Source: an uncultured Hymenobacter sp. (lineage in GTDB: Bacteria; Bacteroidota; Bacteroidia; Cytophagales; Hymenobacteraceae). Taken from it: 5,761 bases of DNA. Location of the stretch: NCBI GenBank assembly GCA_937871705.1, contig CALMOO010000243.1:2975-8735 (forward strand), written 5' to 3'. The position numbers and the translations under genes were made by a program. The notes beneath the pieces were generated by a model. The model saw only the letters and a list, made by a program, of their open reading frames with translations. It searched no databases and was not told the DNA's origin. The first letter of the stretch is position 1. Each line of letters begins with the position of its first letter. This document shows positions 1 through 5,761 of this stretch, piece by piece.

Positions 1-1071
1 GTGCACATCAACTCCTCCTTGCTCGATGACTTGTCAAAAAATGACCCAGTGCGCAAGGATTTCGCGTTTTTTGACTCGCATTTTGCTGGGGTGCGGCCGT
101 TCGAGTTGGAGCTAAAACCAGGGGGTAGGCGCACGATATACGACCCGGCCGTGCTGCGCGAGGTCGAGCAGGTTGAGCATTACTTGAGCAGCACGTACGG
201 GTTGCGTTTTGCTGCTTCGCCGGCTACGCTGGTGCGGTCGGTGCGCAAATCTTTGCACGGCGGCGAGCTGGCCGAGTACCGGCTGCCTACTGATTCAGTC
301 GAGCTTAAAAGCATTACTTCCAAGCTGAAGCAGTTTCGAAAACGGCCCGAATTCCGAGCGCTGGTCTTGCCCGATGCGTCGGCGGGCCGCCTCACAGGGC
401 GCATGGAGGACGTAGGCAGCATTCGGGCCGATGCGCTGAACCGCAACCTGCGCCACTACCTGCGCACCCAGCTCGATACAACGGTGCTGCGCACTAGGCT
501 CACGGGCTCGTCGAATCTGATTGACAAGAACAATGAGAACCTGACGCTGAACATGATACAGGGCATGGCCATCGACATTCTGATGGTGACGCTCATCGTG
601 CTGGCGCTCTTTAAGTCGTGGCGCATGACGGTGGTGGTGCTCATTCCCAACCTGCTGCCCATCCTGGTGGTGGCGGGCGTGATGGGCCTAGCCGGCGTGA
701 ATATGAAGGTGAGCACGAGCATCATCTTCACCATCGCCTTCGGCATTGCGGTCGATGATACCATTCACTTTATCAGCAAGTTGCGCCTGACGCTGGGGCA
801 CGAGCCCAACGTATTCCGGGCCGTGCGCCGCACGTACATCCTGGCGGGTAAAGCCGTAATTGTGACGTCGCTGATTCTGGTGGGCGGCTTCTGCACGCTG
901 CTGTTCTCGTCGTTCGACGGCACGTTTTACGTGGGGCTGCTCATCGGATTGACGCTGCTGTTTGGCGTGGTGGCCGAATTAACGCTCCTACCCCTCCTAA
1001 TTTTGGGCGTATATGCTGCGCCTGCGCAAAAGGTGCAAGCCGCCACACCCGCGCACCCGCATAGGGTGTAA
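1..1071 (+). CDS. RND/MMPL-family transporter, C-terminal half (5' end outside window)
   Basis: This is the second half of an inner-membrane RND-superfamily (MMPL/SSD-type) transporter, a family that moves lipids, hydrophobic compounds or drugs using the proton gradient. Visible residues 1-180 form a soluble periplasmic (porter-like) section with SSLLDDL near its start, which in this family lies just after TM7. Five hydrophobic segments follow at about 187-204, 209-230, 237-257, 284-304 and 310-337, matching TM8-TM12. The third carries GIAVDDTIHF (248-257), the family signature with paired acidic residues thought to serve proton relay, and GGFCTLLFSSF (295-305) is also typical. The GTG at position 1 is most likely an internal valine codon: TM1-TM7 and the first periplasmic loop, roughly 400 residues, are missing to the left. 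The last 16 residues are a short soluble tail. The substrate cannot be told. The isomerase gene follows 51 bp downstream on the same strand. Confidence 0.9.
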   Translation: MHINSSLLDDLSKNDPVRKDFAFFDSHFAGVRPFELELKPGGRRTIYDPAVLREVEQVEHYLSSTYGLRFAASPATLVRSVRKSLHGGELAEYRLPTDSVELKSITSKLKQFRKRPEFRALVLPDASAGRLTGRMEDVGSIRADALNRNLRHYLRTQLDTTVLRTRLTGSSNLIDKNNENLTLNMIQGMAIDILMVTLIVLALFKSWRMTVVVLIPNLLPILVVAGVMGLAGVNMKVSTSIIFTIAFGIAVDDTIHFISKLRLTLGHEPNVFRAVRRTYILAGKAVIVTSLILVGGFCTLLFSSFDGTFYVGLLIGLTLLFGVVAELTLLPLLILGVYAAPAQKVQAATPAHPHRV

Positions 1072-1073
1072 CC

Positions 1074-1090
1074 TGCTGCTATCTGCAGCA
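1074..1090 (+). other. small hairpin between transporter and isomerase genes
   Basis: TGCTGC (1074-1079) and GCAGCA (1085-1090) can pair as a perfect 6-bp stem around a 5-base loop, beginning 3 bases after the transporter stop codon. A run of five T lies at 1102-1106, 11 bases beyond the stem. That is too far for a textbook intrinsic terminator, so this could be a weak terminator, an mRNA-end stabiliser or chance. It does not settle whether the two genes are co-transcribed. Confidence 0.25.
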
Positions 1091-1122
1091 TGCATGGCGG
1101 CTTTTTCAACAAATAAACTCCT

Positions 1123-1656
1123 ATGAAAATAAGCTTCTTAGCCCGCGCCCGCTACGCATTACTCCTGGCGCTGCTAGGCGCCGCCGGCCTGCTAACGACT
1201 GCTTGCGGTGGCAACGCCTCCCCCGAGTCCGCCCCTGTAGACTACAGTGCCGCCGATGAAGCCGCTATTAATAAATACTTGGCCGACAAGAAGATAACTA
1301 CTGCGCAACGGCAACCTTCGGGCCTGTATTACGTGCCCGTCAAGACTAACGCCAGCGGCGTACCGGCCAAGCCCGGCAACACGGTGTCGGTACTCTATAC
1401 CGGCTCCCTGCTGAGCGGCAAGGTCTTCGACGCGTCGTCGCTACATGGCACGGCGCCCTACCCCCCTTTCGACTTCGTGCTGGGCCAGCACCAAGTAATC
1501 GCGGGCTGGGACGACGGCATTGCCCTGCTGCACAAAGGTGAAAAAGGCATGTTGTTGATTCCCTCGGCGCTCGGGTATGGCCCCGACGGGGCGGGGTCAG
1601 ACATCCCGCCAAATGCCGTACTGCGCTTTGATGTGGAGCTGGTGGATGTGAAATAG
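1123..1656 (+). CDS. FKBP-type peptidyl-prolyl cis-trans isomerase, lipoprotein
   Basis: This is a complete 177-residue protein predicted to speed cis-trans isomerisation of X-Pro bonds during folding of exported proteins. Residues 1-28 form a lipoprotein signal: basic N-terminus (K2, R8, R10), hydrophobic core 12-24, then LTTAC with the lipidated cysteine at C28. The -3 residue is T, slightly off the usual lipobox. A short linker with a helix (AAINKYLADKKI, 47-58) leads to one FKBP domain at about 66-177. Pocket residues of human FKBP12 have clear counterparts: Y92 (Y26), F102 and D103 (F36, D37), F116 (F46), V125 and I126 (V55, I56), W129 (W59), Y152 (Y82) and F169 (F99). The domain is therefore probably active. 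ATG at 1123 is chosen because it gives the complete signal peptide; no Shine-Dalgarno is seen, as is usual in Bacteroidetes. It may be read through from the transporter or from its own promoter. Confidence 0.95.
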   Translation: MKISFLARARYALLLALLGAAGLLTTACGGNASPESAPVDYSAADEAAINKYLADKKITTAQRQPSGLYYVPVKTNASGVPAKPGNTVSVLYTGSLLSGKVFDASSLHGTAPYPPFDFVLGQHQVIAGWDDGIALLHKGEKGMLLIPSALGYGPDGAGSDIPPNAVLRFDVELVDVK

Positions 1657-1677
1657 GTTGTTGCTACACAATCTTTT
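1656..1677 (+). terminator. weak intrinsic-terminator-like hairpin after the isomerase gene
   Basis: GGTTGT (1656-1661) pairs with ACAATC (1668-1673), including one G-U pair, around a 6-base loop, directly followed by TTTT (1674-1677). It starts on the last base of the isomerase stop codon and lies in the 43-bp gap between two converging genes, where a terminator is expected. The stem is short and AT-rich, so it would be weak. On the minus strand it has no T-run and would not serve the helicase gene. Confidence 0.3.
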
Positions 1678-1699
1678 AACCTGTGCCGCTTTAATTGCC

Positions 1700-4600
1700 C
1701 TACCCTACTCGCGCCAGCAAGGCCGCGTGGTGCGGCGCCCGGCTCAAAATCACTTCATTGCCCAGCAAAATGAGCTGCTGCCGCGCCCGCGTGAGGGCCA
1801 CATTGAGCTTGCGGTCGACTTGCCCGGTTTCGTCGGGCGACACCATAAGCTCTAGCTGGTGCTCGTGGTGGCAGCAGAAGCTCACGATGATAACATCGCG
1901 CTGCGAGCCCTGGTAGCGCTCCACGGTATCGACGCTGACTAGCAACAAGTTGGGCAGCTCTAATTCGACCGCCAATTGCGCCAGCCGGGCCCGAATGCGG
2001 GCGGCCTGGTTGCGGTAGCTGGCGATGATGCCGAGCGTGGTTTCGGGGTTGAAAGCCGCGCCGTAACCCTGGGCCACCAAGGCGGCGGCGCGAGCGGCCA
2101 GCTCAGCTTCCTGCGCCGACTCCTTCATCGACAAGTCTTCGGGCTGGCGCCGGGTGGGCACGAAAACCAGGCGCTCATTACGGACGCGCTGCAGAAAAGC
2201 ATCGGCCGGCGCAGGCCAATCTGGGCGGCTTAGCGGCTCGTGCTGCCAGGGCAGCGGGCAACGCAATTGGCCCTCGTAGAAGTCGTCGTTGACCAGCGTG
2301 GCCAGGTCTTCGTGCATGCGGTATTGGTTGGCCAGGGTGCCGTGGGCATGCGGCCAGTGCGCCTCGGCCCGGCGAAAGAGACGCTCGAAATACGAGTTGC
2401 GCAGGTTGGTGAGGCCGAGCTCTTGGTGCAGCAGCTCAGCTACTTCGGGCGCAATGGCGCTGGTTTCGGGCTCCTGCGCCACTACGGCGGGCAGCTGGCG
2501 GTGGTCGCCGATAAGAATGAACTTAGGCACTTTGGCGAGCAGCGCCAGCATGGGCCCTTCGAGCACCTGGCTGGCTTCATCAACTACGGCCAGGTCGAAC
2601 TGCTTGAGCATGAACAGCTCCGGCTTGCCTAGCAAGCTCGCCACCGTACCCACATAAAACGGGCAGCCCGTGAGCCGCGCCCGCACCGTCTGGCGGCTGG
2701 GGCAGTCGCGAATCATATTATCGAGCAAATACGGCCGATACTGCGGCGCCGTCCCCAGCCGCGACCCCACCCGAATAAACGGCAGCCCTGCCGCCACCAG
2801 TTGCTCACAGATTTCATCGACGGCGCGGTTGGTATAAGCGGCCAGCAACGTCTGCTTGTCGTCTTTATACAGGCTGGCTGCCAGTTCTTTGAGCACGGCC
2901 CGCGTCTTGCCCGTGCCGGGCGGCCCGCAGAGCACAAACCAGTCGGGCGCGGCCAAGGCGCGGGCTACTACTTCGGGCGCCGTGGTGGCGGGCAGCGTCG
3001 TGGCGGCCCAACCTTCTGGCGGGCGCGGGCCGGTGCGGGCCAGCAGCCGCTTGCGGCGCTCGGGCGCCAGGCTCAGGAAAGCTGACAGGCCCGCCCACTC
3101 GCGCCGAAACGTGTCGTACGTGTCGGGCTCCAGGGCCCACTGCGAGTGGCCCGCCAGGTAGCGCGGGGCCAGCCGGCGGTTGCGCACCGACAGCACCACC
3201 CGCCCATCGGCGGTGAGGTCTTCGGCCAGCACTACCTTCACCACTTGGGCATCCAGCACACTTAAATTTAAGCTGTTAGCTGCTGGCTGCTGGTTAGCAG
3301 CCTCTTGTTCTTCTGATGCGCTAACGGTTTTTCTACGGGGGTAGAGGATGAGCGTGTCGCCCGCCCGGAAGTTGACTTCTCGTCCTCCGGCTGGTCGCTG
3401 GAAAATAAGGTGCGGGCCGAGGCCATCGCGGGCAGTATCGTCGGCGTTGCTGTTGTCTTCCAGCAGTTCCAGCTCATCGAGCAAGCTAAAATTCTGCTGC
3501 TTGCGCGCCGCTGGTAGCCGCCAAAGGCCGGCTTGGCCGCCCGCGTCGCCGGGGCGCGAGTCGTCGCCGAGCAAGGTCAAGCGCATTTCGCGGGCCACAA
3601 AGCGCGTCATTTCCAGGCAGTAAGCGCGCTCTACGGGGTCGGCCGCGGCCCAGGCGTTGGCCACCTTCTCGGCCTTGGTCCGGCCGAAGGAGGGTAGGGC
3701 GTTGAGGTTAGGCTGCAGCACGGGGGTAAGGAGCCGCGCCACGGCGTCGGGGCCAGTAGCGCGGGCCAGCTGCAGCTCGGTGCCCACTAGCTGATTGCGG
3801 GCCGCCAGCAGGCGGTCGACGAGCTCCGCATCCTGGTCGACGCGGCGCACCGGCACCTGGTCGGGCGCGGCATTGGAGTAGAGAATACTGGTGCGGCCCC
3901 GACCGGCCGTTTCGCCATCGGCCCCAAACACCGATTCGAGCAGCAAGCGGTAGAGCTGCGCCTGGGCAGCGTGGTTGCTCCAGGGCTCGCTATGCGGCAC
4001 TTTGGTCGAGCTTTTCAACTCCACCAAGTCGTAGCCCGTCGGGCTTTCGTGCAGCAAGTCGAGGCGCCCCTGCAAGCCGTAAGTAGCCGATAAAAAGGCT
4101 GGTTCCAGAAAGCAATCGGCCACGCGCAGGGGCTGCTGCTGGTAGCCGGTGCGGCTGCCCGCCACAAAGCCCTGGGCCCGGCTGGCGCGCAGCGTGCGGT
4201 AGTGGCGGCGCAGGTCGTTGAGCAGCTCGGGCACGCCGGTGCGCGTTTGAAACTCGGGCAAGGCGCTGATGGTAAGTGGATTTGACCGAAATAGTCGCTT
4301 GCGCAGAAAACCTTCCAAATCAAACTCCACGGCACCGGCTGGCGGCTGGCTCTCGAAGGCTATTTCGCCGGTGGTAGCGCTCACTTCGGCCATCACGGCG
4401 GGCAGCGGCACGTTGGCCCACTCTTCCTGGCGGGCGGCGTGGCTCACTTCCTCATCGAGCAGCATGTTCACCAAGTTGCCGACTACCAGCGGGCGCGAGG
4501 TTTCATCGGGCAAAAAAGCATTGAGTAAGGCCCACTCCGGGATGGTGCCGCTGGCCTGGGCACACTCGGCAATGGTAGTCACATTCACCAGGTAATCAGG

Positions 4601-5260
4601 CTCCAGCACTACCCGGCGCGGCCGAATGCGGCCATCGGACTGCATCACCGGGCCTACTAGGTGCAGCACCGGGTGCAAGGCCGCCGCCAGGGGCAGCAGG
4701 TTGTCGTAGGCGGCGGGCAGGTCGATGAGGAAGGGGCCGGCGGGGCGGTCGTCGACGGGCGTGGTCAGCTCAGCCGTGAGCTGGCCGGTGGCCAGGTCGG
4801 CATGCAGCACCTGCACCCGCCAGGCGGTACCAGCGGCGGCCAGCGCGGCAGCCGTAGTGGCGGGGCTGACAATAATATCCTGATTTTCTACCTCTTCGTC
4901 AAAGCCTCCAGCTGGCAATGGGCCAGCATACGCCTCGCCGGTGAGGTGCTGCACCAAATCGGCCACCGCCCGGAAGCCACCCGCTACTTCGGCCGGGGTG
5001 CCGGGGTAGCTTTCGTGCAGCACTAGGTTGGCAATAAGGCGCAGGTTCTGGAGCTTGCGGCGCAGCAGGGGGGGTAGGCCCTGGTCGTAGGCCACCAGGC
5101 CGATGGCCTGGCTGAGGTCGGCAAACGGCGCCTCGCGGCGGCGGCACTCGTCGCGCAATACCTTTTCGAGCAGCTGGCGCAACTTGGGCAGCTGGTCGGC
5201 AGGAGTGGCAGCCGGCGCGGCGGCCAGCATGGCGAGGCGGGCGTAATACGATTCAGACAA
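1700..5260 (-). CDS. Dna2-like nuclease-helicase: DUF4145-like domain, PD-(D/E)XK nuclease and SF1B helicase
   Basis: A 1186-residue cytoplasmic protein predicted to unwind and cut DNA. Residues about 20-108 are helical with R74-x3-N78-x3-H82, resembling DUF4145. A RecB/Cas4/Dna2-type nuclease spans about 213-445: LEPDYLVNVT entry strand, C233, GNLVN (261-265), GRLD with D401, E414-L-K416, and Q433xxxY437. Barrel-like strands follow at about 628-700. The helicase (about 755-1170) is complete: Walker A GPPGTGKT 779-786, motif Ia TNRAVD 810-815, Walker B DEAS 894-897, GDHRQLP 918-924, QYRMHE 979-984, VERYQGSQRD 1113-1122 and LNVALTRAR 1152-1160. These wordings are Upf1/Dna2 type (SF1B, expected 5'-3' movement). 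The domain order matches eukaryotic Dna2. Oddities are no CxxC iron-sulphur cluster, N265 where a histidine is usual, no LNxxQ motif before Walker A, and a repeat-like insert at about 653-667. The start used is TTG at 5260; ATG at 5230 (residue 11) is the alternative. It stands alone, convergent with the isomerase gene. Repair/replication or phage defence are both possible; the cellular role is not shown. Confidence 0.93.
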   Translation of the reverse strand: MSESYYARLAMLAAAPAATPADQLPKLRQLLEKVLRDECRRREAPFADLSQAIGLVAYDQGLPPLLRRKLQNLRLIANLVLHESYPGTPAEVAGGFRAVADLVQHLTGEAYAGPLPAGGFDEEVENQDIIVSPATTAAALAAAGTAWRVQVLHADLATGQLTAELTTPVDDRPAGPFLIDLPAAYDNLLPLAAALHPVLHLVGPVMQSDGRIRPRRVVLEPDYLVNVTTIAECAQASGTIPEWALLNAFLPDETSRPLVVGNLVNMLLDEEVSHAARQEEWANVPLPAVMAEVSATTGEIAFESQPPAGAVEFDLEGFLRKRLFRSNPLTISALPEFQTRTGVPELLNDLRRHYRTLRASRAQGFVAGSRTGYQQQPLRVADCFLEPAFLSATYGLQGRLDLLHESPTGYDLVELKSSTKVPHSEPWSNHAAQAQLYRLLLESVFGADGETAGRGRTSILYSNAAPDQVPVRRVDQDAELVDRLLAARNQLVGTELQLARATGPDAVARLLTPVLQPNLNALPSFGRTKAEKVANAWAAADPVERAYCLEMTRFVAREMRLTLLGDDSRPGDAGGQAGLWRLPAARKQQNFSLLDELELLEDNSNADDTARDGLGPHLIFQRPAGGREVNFRAGDTLILYPRRKTVSASEEQEAANQQPAANSLNLSVLDAQVVKVVLAEDLTADGRVVLSVRNRRLAPRYLAGHSQWALEPDTYDTFRREWAGLSAFLSLAPERRKRLLARTGPRPPEGWAATTLPATTAPEVVARALAAPDWFVLCGPPGTGKTRAVLKELAASLYKDDKQTLLAAYTNRAVDEICEQLVAAGLPFIRVGSRLGTAPQYRPYLLDNMIRDCPSRQTVRARLTGCPFYVGTVASLLGKPELFMLKQFDLAVVDEASQVLEGPMLALLAKVPKFILIGDHRQLPAVVAQEPETSAIAPEVAELLHQELGLTNLRNSYFERLFRRAEAHWPHAHGTLANQYRMHEDLATLVNDDFYEGQLRCPLPWQHEPLSRPDWPAPADAFLQRVRNERLVFVPTRRQPEDLSMKESAQEAELAARAAALVAQGYGAAFNPETTLGIIASYRNQAARIRARLAQLAVELELPNLLLVSVDTVERYQGSQRDVIIVSFCCHHEHQLELMVSPDETGQVDRKLNVALTRARQQLILLGNEVILSRAPHHAALLARVG
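3261..3302. repeat. AT-rich palindrome plus 7-bp tandem repeat and hairpin inside the helicase gene
   Basis: CTTAAATTTAAG (3261-3272) is a perfect 12-bp palindrome. It is followed at once by three 7-bp units, CTGTTAG, CTGCTGG and CTGCTGG (3273-3293). The last part folds back: GGCTGCT (3285-3291) pairs with AGCAGCC (3296-3302) around a 4-base loop. GTTAGC occurs at 3275-3280 and 3293-3298, with its inverse GCTAAC at 3320-3325. Three 7-bp units make 21 bases, so the frame is kept. The stretch encodes a low-complexity piece (EAANQQPAANSLNLS, about 653-667) between two predicted strands of the barrel region, where an insertion would be tolerated. Whether it is a genome-wide repeat cannot be seen from one copy. 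Confidence 0.5.
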
Positions 5261-5283
5261 AATAGGCAGCTTTTTTGTAACCT

Positions 5284-5291
5284 TAAAGGTA
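5284..5291 (-). promoter_or_regulatory. candidate Bacteroidetes -7 element for the helicase gene
   Basis: On the minus strand this reads TACCTTTA, matching the Bacteroidetes -7 consensus TAnnTTTG at five of six fixed positions. It would place the transcript start roughly 15-20 bases before the TTG start codon. No convincing TTG -33 box lies at the right distance, and a one-mismatch match is expected by chance about once in a gap of this length. Confidence 0.25.
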
Positions 5292-5370
5292 AGGTGAGAT
5301 GCCTTAGAATTGCCTGTATACCTAGCTAAGACGGTTTCGCCGCCGAATATGGGCAGCTGTGCTTCGGCCT

Positions 5371-5378
5371 TATACTTG
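5371..5378 (+). promoter_or_regulatory. candidate Bacteroidetes -7 element for the lipoprotein gene
   Basis: TATACTTG matches TAnnTTTG at five of six fixed positions and ends 33 bases before the ATG at 5412, a sensible spacing for a short leader. No clear TTG -33 box is seen 19-21 bases upstream, so the call rests on the -7 match and position alone. Confidence 0.25.
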
Positions 5379-5411
5379 CAGCTTACTAAGCTCAGCAGCG
5401 CTTGCTTTCTT

Positions 5412-5761
5412 ATGTCGCATCACTTTACTTGTTGCCTGGTCCTTCTAAGCCTGCTGACTGGCTGCTCCTCAGAAAACGCCAGGAGCCCTGTAATTGCAGC
5501 TAAGCAACAGGCCGCTACTGCCCAGCTGCCCATGCCGCTGACTAACCTAGAACTAATTGTCAATTCAGATTACGTAATGTACCCGCTCACACTGAGCGAG
5601 ACTATTACGGAGGAGTCTGGCAGCTACGGCAGCAGCGAAAACAGGACGTCAGACTATTGGAACATTGTGTTTTATAACATCAGAAATGGCGAAAGCCATC
5701 TACTGAGTGAAGCAAAAAAGGTATTGATTTTATCGTATAGTGGCAATGAGTCGGACAACGC
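5412..5761 (+). CDS. unidentified lipoprotein, N-terminal part (3' end outside window)
   Basis: An open frame of 116 codons from ATG at 5412 runs off the right edge without a stop. The first 18 residues are a short lipoprotein signal: H3 and H4, hydrophobic core 5-15, and a canonical lipobox LTGC with C18 as the lipidated residue. The mature part starts SSENAR, then an alanine/glutamine-rich linker (about 29-39), then a likely beta-rich domain with DYVMYPL (53-59) and DYWNIVFYNIRNGE (81-94) followed by a KKVLIL strand (102-107). The latter pattern recalls uncharacterised Bacteroidetes lipoproteins that describe values in a strand-turn-strand layout, but I do not recognise a named family and assign no function. 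The signal peptide makes the start confident. GC content falls to about 40% over the last 120 bases, far below the helicase gene. It is transcribed divergently from the nuclease-helicase. Confidence 0.8.
   Translation, partial: MSHHFTCCLVLLSLLTGCSSENARSPVIAAKQQAATAQLPMPLTNLELIVNSDYVMYPLTLSETITEESGSYGSSENRTSDYWNIVFYNIRNGESHLLSEAKKVLILSYSGNESDN

Larger units (their letters stand above)
5261..5411. promoter_or_regulatory. divergent intergenic region with promoters of the helicase and lipoprotein genes
   Basis: This 151-bp gap separates two genes that point away from each other, so both must be transcribed from here or, for the helicase, from just inside the neighbour. Its left part is richer in A and T than the helicase gene. 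No tRNA, riboswitch or extended inverted repeat stands out. The frame of the helicase stays open leftwards-to-right through this gap, but no ATG, GTG or TTG codon is available in it within the stretch I checked (5261-5377), which supports treating it as non-coding. Confidence 0.5.

Noticed and set aside
998..1005. Exact TAnnTTTG match (TAATTTTG) inside the end of the transporter gene, a possible promoter for the isomerase gene
   Set aside because: No TTG box at the expected distance upstream, it lies about 117 bases before the isomerase start inside codons, and two or three such matches are expected by chance in a window of this size.
1..1071. Complete small transporter starting with GTG at position 1
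   Set aside because: The protein lacks TM1-TM7 and its first residues match the part just after TM7, so the window edge cuts a longer gene.
1658..1855. Short plus-strand open frame directly after the isomerase stop
   Set aside because: Starts in the convergent gap and then overlaps the conserved C-terminus of the helicase; no domain, no signal peptide of good quality.
2240..2632. Long plus-strand open frame inside the helicase gene
   Set aside because: It lies over the conserved helicase motifs read on the minus strand; GC-rich DNA produces such shadow frames. It has no recognisable domain or start signal.
5303..5330. Inverted repeat CTTAG...CTAAG in the divergent intergenic region, possible operator
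   Set aside because: Arms are only 5 bases with an 18-base spacer and nothing extends the pairing; easily chance.
1..5761. CRISPR array, tRNA/rRNA, insertion sequence or toxin-antitoxin pair
   Set aside because: No spaced direct repeats, cloverleaf sequences, transposase motifs or paired small genes were found on either strand.

Overview
The window looks like chromosomal DNA of a GC-rich Bacteroidetes, most likely a Hymenobacter-type cytophagian. The grounds are high-GC coding sequence with AT-rich gaps, start codons without a Shine-Dalgarno sequence, two short secreted lipoproteins, an FKBP-type isomerase of the usual Bacteroidetes lipoprotein form, and a large Dna2-like nuclease-helicase whose motif wording resembles Bacteroidetes proteins. 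This assignment is an inference from style and is not based on a marker gene.

Layout. Positions 1-1071 (+) hold the C-terminal half of an RND/MMPL-family membrane transporter cut by the window edge. After a 51-bp gap with a small hairpin comes 1123-1656 (+), a complete FKBP-type peptidyl-prolyl isomerase lipoprotein. A 43-bp convergent gap with a weak terminator-like hairpin separates it from 1700-5260 (-), one 1186-residue protein that fills 62% of the window. It combines a DUF4145-like N-terminal helical domain, a RecB/Cas4/Dna2-type PD-(D/E)XK nuclease, a small barrel-like region and a complete SF1B (Upf1/Dna2-type) helicase. A 151-bp divergent intergenic region (5261-5411) then leads to 5412-5761 (+), the N-terminal part of an unidentified lipoprotein that runs off the right edge and is much poorer in GC.

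How the parts relate. The transporter and the isomerase are co-oriented and both act at the cell envelope, but nothing shows a shared pathway. The nuclease-helicase is a stand-alone gene on the opposite strand. It is the most interesting item: its domain order is that of eukaryotic Dna2 with an extra N-terminal domain. It lacks the iron-sulphur cysteine cluster, and an asparagine sits where Dna2/Cas4-type nucleases usually have a histidine. A compact AT-rich palindrome plus 7-bp tandem repeat appears to have been inserted in frame in a loop of its barrel region. There are no RNA genes, CRISPR arrays, insertion sequences or attachment sites that I can support, and no gene-free stretch exceeds 300 bases.
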